A DNA stretch of 18,155 nucleotides from Rickettsia typhi (lineage in GTDB: Bacteria > Pseudomonadota > Alphaproteobacteria > Rickettsiales > UBA1997). The notes beneath the pieces are model-generated. The model worked only from the letters and a program-made list of their open reading frames with translations. It searched no databases and was not told the origin of the DNA. A program made the position numbers and the translations under genes. The DNA is taken from assembly GCA_945902255.1 (NCBI GenBank), contig CAMDMO010000018.1, positions 1 to 18,155 on the forward strand, read 5' to 3'. This document shows positions 7,659 through 13,735 of the stretch, piece after piece (within the stretch, counting starts at the first letter, position 1; every line of letters starts with the position of its first letter).

Positions 7659-7863
7659 GACGCACCTCCTGATTTTTTAATTTTTTATCAAGAGAGCCTT
7701 CGTCCTCATATTTTTTAATGGCGGTTTCCGAGTATCTGACTCTGCCACCAAATTTGACATATTCAGGACCATCGCCACTGCCGCGCCAGCGCTGTAATGT
7801 TTTTTCAGAAATACCCCATTTTTTGGCGACATATTTCTCAGAGTGATAATTTTCTTTTGTCAT
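7648..7863 (-). CDS. Excisionase-like helix-turn-helix protein (HTH_17 type)
   Basis: The 71-residue protein from the ATG at 7863 contains YVAKKWGISEKTLQRWRGSGDGPEYVKFGGRVRYSETAIKKYEDEG, a MerR/excisionase-type winged HTH: recognition helix SEKTLQRWR, then a GPEYVKFGGRVRYS wing. A GTG at 7899 would add 12 residues but has no Shine-Dalgarno sequence and no conserved look. It is the first gene of the leftward operon, just downstream of the 45-bp operator-like repeat at 7950. It could act as an excisionase or early gene regulator. Its last codons contain the Shine-Dalgarno sequence of the next gene, so translation is coupled. Confidence 0.8.
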   Translation of the reverse strand: MTKENYHSEKYVAKKWGISEKTLQRWRGSGDGPEYVKFGGRVRYSETAIKKYEDEGSLDKKLKNQEVRHDR

Positions 7864-7949
7864 TTTTGCTTTGCGTTGATTAATAAAAATCAAAGTCACT
7901 TAAGCCCGAAACGGACTTGGCGATTTGACTTGCACAAAGCTAGAAAGTG

Positions 7950-7994
7950 AGGGGTATGAAAATCGGTATGGCTATGGTATGAAAAGCGGTATAA
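7950..7994 (-). promoter_or_regulatory. Left copy of 45-bp operator-like repeat (leftward operon)
   Basis: The sequence contains four GGTATR units (7953, 7965, 7976, 7988), arranged as two near-identical 18-base blocks, GGTATGAAAATCGGTATG and GGTATGAAAAGCGGTATA, 5 bases apart. It is identical over 45 bases to the reverse complement of 10111-10155. It lies between the leftward HTH gene and the end of the 8043 gene, so leftward transcription would cross it. A TATAAT on the minus strand (8000-8005) lies just upstream as a possible -10 box, though its -35 is weak. Most likely tandem binding sites of a repressor. Confidence 0.75.
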
Positions 7995-8029
7995 TTTTGA
8001 TTATAGGATGAATTTTGGGAGGAGAAAAT

Positions 8030-8056
8030 TTAACTTGCGGCATTAATTCAAGTTAA
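8030..8056 (-). terminator. Possible terminator or operator palindrome at the end of the 8043 gene
   Basis: Arms TTAACTTG (8030-8037) and CAAGTTAA (8049-8056) form a perfect 8-bp palindrome with an 11-base spacer that contains the stop codon of the leftward gene. On the minus strand it is followed by ATTTTCT, a poor T-tract. The stem is A+T-rich, so termination would be weak; the AACTTG half-site also occurs in the divergent promoter region at 9460-9488, so it may be a protein-binding site. Confidence 0.35.
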
Positions 8057-8948
8057 GCCAGTAATAACCCTTCTTGTCATACTGCAAAATATTCTGCCGA
8101 ATATTTCTTGAATCCGGAGTTCGAAATAATGTTTTTAATTCTGTGCTGCTTTCCGTCACTTCAACCATGACTTCGTCTTTATGCACTGGCTTTCCCGCCT
8201 TATGTAAATACTCAAGAACATCGGCTTCTTGTTTAGTAAATCTGAAATACTCACCATTAAAACAAGCACTGCGATAACCAGTCGTAAAACCATCTTTTGA
8301 AGTTTTAAACACCGCTGATTTCAAAACACCTTTATCAATATGAAAATCCTTCTTGCTAACAGATAAACAGTTTTTAAGAGAGATGATTTTATTGCCGGCA
8401 ATCTTTGAATTAAAGTAGCTTGGAATATCACTACAGCTAGTCAGAATCAAGCCCTGAAAGGTTGATTTTCTTTTGCCCAAAACCTTTTTAATTTTGTCGA
8501 ATATTTCTTCTTGTCTGATTTTTCTGGCAAAGAAAACTGGCACTTCAATATCAATATTAGCAATTCCGATGCCCCACAATAAATTAGGCAAAATTTCTTC
8601 GCAGTCTTTATCAGGAATACCAAAATCGTTACTGATGTTTTTTACTATCCAATCCAGCCTTAAATTATATTTCGTGAAGTTATCAAAAGACACGGGAATG
8701 AATTTATCATTTTGATTGAAATATCCGGGTTGGTTGTTTTTGAAGCATAAATCTTCAACATCTCCATTCTTGTTGATGCAATAATCAAGACTGTCAGTTG
8801 CAAATGCTCCGTTAGACACAAGATTGGTCATCTCATCGGCAAAGTGAGTAGCTATTCGGTGAGTTACGGAAGGGTTGTCATTTTCGCATATCTCACAAGC
8901 AAACAGAAAAGACTCTCTGGAAATTTGATTGCTTAATGTAGTAGTCAT
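8043..8948 (-). CDS. Unrecognised regulator candidate with C-terminal winged-helix-like region
   Basis: This 301-residue protein is not assigned to a family. Residues 12-45 form a helical ESFLFACEICENDNPSVTHRIATHFADEM segment; 150-195 has an alternating pattern, KSTFQGLILTSCSDIPSYF, like one unit of an alpha/beta fold. The last 75 residues (YFRFTKQEADVLEYLHKAGKPVHKDEVM ... KGYYWLNLN) resemble a response-regulator-type winged helix: FT-x-QEA helix, loop, second helix, and a C-terminal beta hairpin with KGYYWL. It has eight cysteines. It lies 37 bases downstream of another unknown gene in the same direction, within the bracket of the two 45-bp repeats, so it is a candidate for the protein that binds them. 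No Shine-Dalgarno sequence is visible. Confidence 0.65.
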   Translation of the reverse strand: MTTTLSNQISRESFLFACEICENDNPSVTHRIATHFADEMTNLVSNGAFATDSLDYCINKNGDVEDLCFKNNQPGYFNQNDKFIPVSFDNFTKYNLRLDWIVKNISNDFGIPDKDCEEILPNLLWGIGIANIDIEVPVFFARKIRQEEIFDKIKKVLGKRKSTFQGLILTSCSDIPSYFNSKIAGNKIISLKNCLSVSKKDFHIDKGVLKSAVFKTSKDGFTTGYRSACFNGEYFRFTKQEADVLEYLHKAGKPVHKDEVMVEVTESSTELKTLFRTPDSRNIRQNILQYDKKGYYWLNLN

Positions 8949-8985
8949 TTCAAGGAACGAAAAATTTAACTACAGTAATAACTAC

Positions 8986-9393
8986 TCATACATTTTGAGC
9001 CTCCAGCAACCCCCAAGATTCCAGATATTTGTTGATGACGGGATTTTTAATCGTGGTTTTAATCTGACTAAAATATTTTATTTTAACCGGTATTCTGTTT
9101 TTCTTTTTATCAAGAAATCCTTCATAAAATAACACATCGAGACCGATCTCTTTTACGGCAAGACATTTTGTAGAAATATTTTTTGCCTTGATTGCATCAA
9201 ATATGGCTTTTTTGTCATCATTAATAACAAAAGAAAAATCATAACTTTCGCAAGGGGAAACAACTCTCACATCCTTAATTTTGACATCTTTTATTCCGTC
9301 CCTTGGAGTAGAAAATTTGAACCCATCTATTAATTTTTCAAAATTTTGCGAAATATTGAAAGATTTTCTAAATAAAACTTCATTTTTATTCAT
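8986..9393 (-). CDS. Hypothetical protein in the control cassette
   Basis: This 135-residue protein has no recognisable motif. It is lysine-rich (MNKNEVLFRKSFNISQNFEKL at the N-terminus, then KDVKIKDVRVVSP, VKIKYFSQIKTTIK) with alternating hydrophobic residues suggesting a beta-rich soluble fold. No signal peptide or membrane segment is present. It is the first gene of a leftward pair with the 8043 gene and is divergent from the UmuD-like gene, sharing a 143-base promoter region that contains a palindrome. The position suggests a regulatory or immunity role, perhaps as partner of the 8043 product. Composition is strongly A+T-rich. Confidence 0.6.
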   Translation of the reverse strand: MNKNEVLFRKSFNISQNFEKLIDGFKFSTPRDGIKDVKIKDVRVVSPCESYDFSFVINDDKKAIFDAIKAKNISTKCLAVKEIGLDVLFYEGFLDKKKNRIPVKIKYFSQIKTTIKNPVINKYLESWGLLEAQNV

Positions 9394-9459
9394 TGTGATA
9401 CTATTATTTGTTTAATAATAAGCCCCTAACAATTCTGCGGGGCGGCATTATGCCTATTT

Positions 9460-9488
9460 AACTTGATTTTTACCACATGAATCAAGTT
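9460..9488. promoter_or_regulatory. Palindrome in the divergent promoter region
   Basis: Arms AACTTGAT (9460-9467) and ATCAAGTT (9481-9488) are perfect complements; their centres are 21 bases apart, about two helical turns, as for a dimer-binding operator. It lies between the leftward 8986 gene and the rightward UmuD-like gene. A weaker GCCCC/GGGGC pair (9422-9426 and 9439-9443) is also in this gap. No confident -35/-10 pair could be assigned. Confidence 0.5.
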
Positions 9489-9536
9489 CTTTAAAATTTT
9501 TACGAATAATACTGTATCATTTTGAGACAACTAACG

Positions 9537-10082
9537 ATGAAATCCGATGAAAAAAGTAAACATGGAGGATATAGAGCTGGCGCCGGAAGAAAGTCAGAAT
9601 CAGGTAAAACAAAATCTCGGCGCATTCCCGAAGAAATTACAACTGAAGACATCCGACTTTTAACAGAATATAAAAAACATGACCTCCCACTTTATGAAAT
9701 GAAGATTGAAGGTGGAGTAGCCTCTATAGCAGACAAAGAGCAATATGAAAGCCATAAACCAACCGATAAACTGCTAATAAAAAATATTCAGAATCACTTT
9801 TTTGTTAAAATGTCCGGATGTCATTTAAAGGAGGAAGGAATATTGGAGAATGATCTTTTATTGGTTAACCAAACAAAAGACCTTAGAGATAGCAATATAG
9901 TGATTGCAACCTCCGATACTGGCAAAGCTGTTATTAAGAAGTTAGTCAAAGAAGGTGATAAAATCAGGCTCACCTGTGGCAACAACAATTGTCCTGACCT
10001 GGAAATAGATGAAAATTCTCTTGATAGAATCAGGGGAGTGGTAACAAGAGTTATTAGAGATTATAGCCAAGTTACCGCTTAA
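9537..10082 (+). CDS. UmuD/LexA-like S24 family protein with missing nucleophile
   Basis: The 181-residue protein from the ATG at 9537 (a TTG at 9522 would add five residues) has an N-terminal HGGYRAGAGRKS motif followed by a basic RRIPEE stretch, and a C-terminal LexA/UmuD fold. The stretch FFVKMSGCHLKEEGILENDLL aligns without gaps to the UmuD segment containing FFVKASGDSMIDGGI, but the nucleophilic Ser is His (H96). The catalytic Lys is kept (K134). The protein therefore probably folds as an S24 dimer but should not self-cleave. No HTH domain is evident. It is divergent from 8986 and lies just upstream of the right operator copy. It could be a non-inducible repressor component, or a UmuD-like partner of a polymerase; no umuC is in the window. 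Confidence 0.8.
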   Translation: MKSDEKSKHGGYRAGAGRKSESGKTKSRRIPEEITTEDIRLLTEYKKHDLPLYEMKIEGGVASIADKEQYESHKPTDKLLIKNIQNHFFVKMSGCHLKEEGILENDLLLVNQTKDLRDSNIVIATSDTGKAVIKKLVKEGDKIRLTCGNNNCPDLEIDENSLDRIRGVVTRVIRDYSQVTA

Positions 10083-10110
10083 AACTTGTATTCTTGCAGG
10101 ATACCTGAAT

Positions 10111-10155
10111 TTATACCGCTTTTCATACCATAGCCATACCGATTTTCATACCCCT
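10111..10155 (+). promoter_or_regulatory. Right copy of 45-bp operator-like repeat (rightward AlpA gene)
   Basis: All 45 bases equal the reverse complement of 7950-7994, including the four GGTATR units. It lies between the UmuD-like gene and the AlpA-like gene and faces the AlpA gene exactly as the left copy faces the leftward operon. A weak promoter-like pair, TTGTAT (10086-10091) and TTTATA (10110-10115), 18 bases apart, overlaps its left edge, so a bound protein would block transcription to the right. Confidence 0.75.
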
Positions 10156-10166
10156 TAAATTTTAAA

Positions 10167-10201
10167 TTTAGCTCATAATTTAAAAAACTATATGAGCTAA
10201 A
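10167..10201 (+). promoter_or_regulatory. 11-bp hairpin directly before the AlpA-like start codon
   Basis: Arms TTTAGCTCATA (10167-10177) and TATGAGCTAAA (10191-10201) are perfect complements around a 13-base loop, ending two bases before the ATG at 10204. No Shine-Dalgarno sequence is present, so translation may be leaderless or structure-controlled; alternatively this is a second operator with arm centres 24 bases apart. Confidence 0.5.
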
Positions 10202-10203
10202 CA

Positions 10204-10422
10204 ATGACAACACAAAACTCTGAATACACTTTACCTGAAATAGGCTTTGTTCGTCTTCCGGTAATTTTAAATATATTTCCTGTTGGAAAGTCGACTTGGT
10301 GGCAAGGTATAAAAGATGGAAAATATCCAAAACCTATAAAAATATCTGAGAGAGCAGTAGCTTGGCGAGTAGAGGATATAAAATCCTTAATAACAAGTTA
10401 TAATCAAAAAAAATCTTCTTAG
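10204..10422 (+). CDS. AlpA family phage regulatory protein
   Basis: This 72-residue protein has the AlpA layout: FVRLPVILNIFPVGKSTWWQGIKDGKYPKPIKISERAVAWRVEDIKSLI. In this family a helix-turn-helix (VILNIFPVGKSTWWQGIKDG) is followed by a YPKPIKIS wing and an AWRVEDI helix. AlpA-type proteins activate integrase or excision functions of P4- and CP4-57-like elements. It is transcribed away from the control cassette, towards the cargo genes, and is convergent with the 10448 gene. With the HTH gene at 7648 the element carries two excisionase-type regulators, one on each outward-facing side and each under the same operator copy. Confidence 0.85.
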   Translation: MTTQNSEYTLPEIGFVRLPVILNIFPVGKSTWWQGIKDGKYPKPIKISERAVAWRVEDIKSLITSYNQKKSS

Positions 10423-10447
10423 GTATGTTATTTATTAACTTTTTTTA

Positions 10448-11794
10448 TCACTCGAACATAACTCCCGTAGGGAAAAAATCAGCTGGAAAAGTTGATTTAG
10501 AAACATACCCGATTTTTTCTAATTTATGGATAAGTGTTTGGTAAATTGAATCTATAAGAATGTTTTTAGAACCACTAAGATTTACAGCCTTTGAATTTTC
10601 CTCTAATTCTGTTTTTATATTTTTGAGAACTAAAATATGCTTGTCTCCTTCCTCACATTCTTTACTGATTATGCGACAATAATTGTCCCAGCAAGTGTTA
10701 GTAATAGCCTGTGGTTCACAGACTTTCCCGTACAAATTATTGCAATAATTAAGCTTTAAATTACTTTTCAATAATGGAAAGTTTTCTTGGCAAAACCTAT
10801 CATAAACCTCTTCAAAATATTGCTCCAAATAAAGAAAAACTTTCTCGGCATAATCATTTTTTACCACTTTATACCGTCCGGGAGTAGGCTTAAATTCTGG
10901 AACATTAGTTAAGCACGACAAATCAAATAGTTTGTTTTTGATGCAAAAATACAAATTCTCTTGCAGAAACCAAAGGCTCATTTTTTTCTTAAAAACAGAT
11001 GAATCATATTTAATTCTTGCATCGCAAAGCTCATGCCAAAAATAATTATTATCCAAGTCTTCCCAATAATTATTATCTTCGGGAATTTTATGAATTAAGG
11101 ATGTGCTATAACCACAAGGTATTGGGGCTCTTCCAAAATAATATACGCCCTTTATGACTTCATAAAAAATAGAAACTTTCCAAATGTTGGGATAAATAAT
11201 ATTTTTTACAGAAAGAAATTCTCGGTCGAGTAAGCTATTATAGTTCTCAACCTCATCTTGAATTTCTCTTGGAATATCACTAACAAATCTGCTAGTTAGG
11301 TTATCAAAATAATGTCGTCTTGATCTTCCTATTATCTCCTCAACAGCCTTTCTAAATTCATCTTTATTTTTTGGATCCTTAATTTTGCTACAATTTTTTG
11401 AGCTAAATTCATTATCCGCCTCAAATTTATTTAAAAACAAGAACTGAATTTTATTAGCATCAAGAGTGCTTTTATCCATATGAACTATGAATAAAAAGGT
11501 TGGCATCATGTGATTTTTTACATCAAGCAGTAACTTTTTATATTTTTTCTGCCCAAAAGAATATGATTTACGAGTTGTTCCTTTCGACTGAATAAAAAAG
11601 CGCAAACCTTTATTTTTTTCAGCCAGCTTGTGACGAACAACAATTTGCCCATCATAATACTCACCCTTGTCATTCCATCGCAAATCTGAGGTATCCGCAT
11701 TGTATGGAAATCCGTCCTCACTACACCAACTGTTGAATATATCAGCTATAACAGAAATTGCTTTTCGCTCTACATTATGATTTTTGATTACCAT
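10448..11794 (-). CDS. DUF4365-like nuclease-fold protein, candidate defence gene
   Basis: This 448-residue protein begins with an N-terminal region (about 5-105) that fits the DUF4365/PD-(D/E)XK layout: NVERKAISVIADIF helix with E9, a YYDGQIVV strand with D48, then RFFIQSKGTT with Q69 and K71 in the QxK arrangement typical of that family, and a PTFLFIVHMD strand. Residues 105-448 are unrecognised, cysteine- and aromatic-rich, with no membrane segment. DUF4365-type domains occur in several restriction-like defence proteins. The gene lies alone in the cargo slot between the AlpA gene and the integrase, where prophages often carry defence genes. Function is inferred; the Shine-Dalgarno sequence is weak and composition is strongly A+T-rich, suggesting separate acquisition. 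Confidence 0.6.
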   Translation of the reverse strand: MVIKNHNVERKAISVIADIFNSWCSEDGFPYNADTSDLRWNDKGEYYDGQIVVRHKLAEKNKGLRFFIQSKGTTRKSYSFGQKKYKKLLLDVKNHMMPTFLFIVHMDKSTLDANKIQFLFLNKFEADNEFSSKNCSKIKDPKNKDEFRKAVEEIIGRSRRHYFDNLTSRFVSDIPREIQDEVENYNSLLDREFLSVKNIIYPNIWKVSIFYEVIKGVYYFGRAPIPCGYSTSLIHKIPEDNNYWEDLDNNYFWHELCDARIKYDSSVFKKKMSLWFLQENLYFCIKNKLFDLSCLTNVPEFKPTPGRYKVVKNDYAEKVFLYLEQYFEEVYDRFCQENFPLLKSNLKLNYCNNLYGKVCEPQAITNTCWDNYCRIISKECEEGDKHILVLKNIKTELEENSKAVNLSGSKNILIDSIYQTLIHKLEKIGYVSKSTFPADFFPTGVMFE

Positions 11795-11843
11795 ATTTTT
11801 ACTTTAGGTTAATTTATCCTTACTATACAGGGATTGGATTTTA

Positions 11844-11909
11844 AAAAAGGCTTAGGCTGTTTTTTTACATCAATATCAGCTTGAACATAAAAGTGGACTA
11901 AGCCTTTTT
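11844..11909. repeat. 12-bp inverted repeat between divergent cargo genes
   Basis: Arms AAAAAGGCTTAG (11844-11855) and CTAAGCCTTTTT (11898-11909) are perfect complements with a 42-base loop. The gap (11795-11986) separates the leftward DUF4365-like gene from the rightward secreted-protein gene. A minus-strand TATAGT (11822-11827) is a possible -10 box for the leftward gene. The repeat could be a long-loop terminator for a small RNA read rightward (it ends in TTTTT), or a pair of binding sites. Confidence 0.45.
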
Positions 11910-11986
11910 ATCTTCTCAGAATTTAATTTGTAAAACATAGTTTCATCCAATAGGATCTTTATTTTAAACATTATTTTGTCATTATC

Positions 11987-12406
11987 ATGAATTTTCTTAA
12001 TAAAAAAGGACTTATGAGTTATATATTAGTCCTAATTATGACTATTTGCATCATCCCAGTAACTTACGCTCAAAATAATCAGACAAACAGCAAAACAGAA
12101 GAAATGTGTCATGTGCAAGCCAGCATGATATTGTCAATGGCAGTTTATGAAAGAGGAGCTAAAAAAAATAGTTTGAAAGAAAACTTTCATGAAATAACTA
12201 CCAACAATAAAGAAATTATATTAATAATTAATTATAGTTTTACCGATCTCATTACTAATAAAGAGCATACAAAACAAGTTAAAACTAAATGTGGCCTGGA
12301 TGGAGATTCAAAAATGTTGAAAGAATTACAAAAAACAGATCCAAAAATATATCAGATCCTATCTCGCAAAATATCATCTATTATTAACGGTTTAAATGAT
12401 TATTAG
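11987..12406 (+). CDS. Small secreted protein of unknown function
   Basis: The 139-residue protein begins with a signal peptide: positive n-region MNFLNKKG, hydrophobic core LMSYILVLIMTICIIPV, and a probable signal peptidase I site after TYA (residue 28). There is no lipobox. The mature part of about 111 residues has two cysteines (C41, C102) that could form a disulfide, and a helical lysine-rich C-terminus. An internal ATG at 12014, preceded by AAGGA at short spacing, is an alternative start but would shorten the n-region. It lies between the DUF4365-like gene and the integrase, convergent with the latter, in the usual place for lysogenic conversion genes. No family recognised. Confidence 0.6.
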   Translation: MNFLNKKGLMSYILVLIMTICIIPVTYAQNNQTNSKTEEMCHVQASMILSMAVYERGAKKNSLKENFHEITTNNKEIILIINYSFTDLITNKEHTKQVKTKCGLDGDSKMLKELQKTDPKIYQILSRKISSIINGLNDY

Positions 12407-12456
12407 TGACTTAAATATCTCAAGTGATACTTGCAAAAAAGTGATTAATCGCGCGA

Positions 12457-12477
12457 GAATGGATTTATATTCCATTC
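12457..12477. terminator. Weak hairpin between convergent genes
   Basis: Arms GAATGGA (12457-12463) and TCCATTC (12471-12477) form a 7-bp stem with a 7-base loop in the 126-base gap between the secreted-protein gene and the oppositely oriented integrase gene. It lacks a T-tract on either strand, so terminator function is only a positional guess. Confidence 0.3.
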
Positions 12478-12532
12478 CCGACCTTCATTTCAAATAAGAA
12501 ATAAACTAAATAACTCAGAATAATTCCCTCCA

Positions 12533-13735
12533 TCAGCACTGCGAATTATTTATCTTATCCAAATAATCAGCCCACCATTGCATCATCTCTTTGCGCTGCT
12601 CAAGATATTCCGCTTTGTTGTAGGTACCGCGCACTTTATTTTCTTCCACATGCGATAATTGTCTTTCGATCCAATCTGAATTAAAACTGCTTTCGTTTAA
12701 TATTGTGGAACCTGTATGACGAATACCATGCGGTGTCATTTTATTTTTACTAAGTTTTTTCATTGCCTTAATTAGCGTCACATCTGAGATTGGTTTTTTT
12801 ATTCCCAATCTTCCGGGGAATAAGTAAGGGGAATTTCCAGTTAAACTACGAATCTTTTTTAGAATCGATAAAGCCTGTTTTGGTAGCGGCACAATATGTT
12901 CACGCTTTTTCTTCATTCTTCCTGCGGGAATATTCCAAATTGCCTTTTTTTCATCAAATTCAATCCATTCTGCAAATCTAACTTCACCGGGACGCTGCAA
13001 AGTTAAAACCAATAGTCTGATTGCAAGTAAAGTTATATTTGTCTCATCTGATAAATAAAGTTTTTCAATAAAATCAGGTAGTTCTTTATCTGAAAGATGA
13101 AGTCGGTTTTGTATGGTGTGAGCTTTTAAAAATTTTGCTCTACCAAGTGCGGGGTTAGATTCACAAATTCCCATCACCAAAGCATAATCAAATATTTCCG
13201 TGCAATATCCATTAATTCTTTGCGCAACCGAAACTGCATCGCGCTGTTCAATGTTTCGTAAAATTTGCAAAATATCTTGAATAGCAACTTCTTTAATTCC
13301 TTTCCAACCAATTATCGGATAAACATCTTTTTGTAATCGGCTTTGAATATTTTTAGAATGTTTTTCAGTCCAAGATTGTTTTTGTCGCCATTCCTCGGCA
13401 ATAGTTTCAAATTTATTTTCAGCTCTTAGTAAAGCTGCCTGTTTTTTGGATTTTTTATTTTTGTTTGGATCAAGTCCACGAGAAAGCAAATCTCTAATTT
13501 CATCCCTGATCTTTCTAGCATCTGCTAATGACAAAAATCCTGTTCTATCACCATATTTTCCAAGCGTAACAGTATTATTTTTTCCGTTAAATTGATAAGG
13601 ATACTGCCAAACTTTTGTTCCGCTTGGTCTTATCAGAAGCCTTAGTTTTGCATCATCAAATAAGAAATAATTTTTATCTTTTGGTTTAGTTTCTCTGATT
13701 TCTCGATCAGAAAGTTTGCGATGAATTTTTGGCAT
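12533..13735 (-). CDS. P4-type tyrosine integrase
   Basis: This 400-residue recombinase integrates and excises the element. The N-terminal DUF4102 arm-binding domain (about 5-95) reads KLSDREIRETKPKDKNYFLFDD and LLIRPSGTKVWQYPYQF; a SAM-like core-binding domain follows (about 105-200). The catalytic set is intact: R248 in LQRPGEVR, H336 and R339 in TPHGIRHTGS, H362 in QLSHVE and the nucleophile Y372 in GTYNKAEYLEQR. Length is normal. It is transcribed away from the adjacent tRNA gene, 318 bases of non-coding sequence separating them, which is the usual arrangement of P4-type integrases and their tRNA attachment site. No obvious Shine-Dalgarno sequence precedes the ATG. Confidence 0.95.
   Translation of the reverse strand: MPKIHRKLSDREIRETKPKDKNYFLFDDAKLRLLIRPSGTKVWQYPYQFNGKNNTVTLGKYGDRTGFLSLADARKIRDEIRDLLSRGLDPNKNKKSKKQAALLRAENKFETIAEEWRQKQSWTEKHSKNIQSRLQKDVYPIIGWKGIKEVAIQDILQILRNIEQRDAVSVAQRINGYCTEIFDYALVMGICESNPALGRAKFLKAHTIQNRLHLSDKELPDFIEKLYLSDETNITLLAIRLLVLTLQRPGEVRFAEWIEFDEKKAIWNIPAGRMKKKREHIVPLPKQALSILKKIRSLTGNSPYLFPGRLGIKKPISDVTLIKAMKKLSKNKMTPHGIRHTGSTILNESSFNSDWIERQLSHVEENKVRGTYNKAEYLEQRKEMMQWWADYLDKINNSQC

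Noticed and set aside
9422..9443. GCCCC/GGGGC hairpin as a terminator
   Set aside because: Only a 5-bp stem with a 12-base loop, and it lies between divergent genes where no terminator is expected; kept as a side note only.
10079..10330. Leftward 83-codon frame across the right operator
   Set aside because: It overlaps the operator repeat and the AlpA gene on the opposite strand, has no Shine-Dalgarno sequence and no domain; a shadow frame.
11844..11909. Retron-like non-coding RNA
   Set aside because: Inverted terminal arms recall msr-msd ends, but no reverse transcriptase gene is in the window and the enclosed region is too short.
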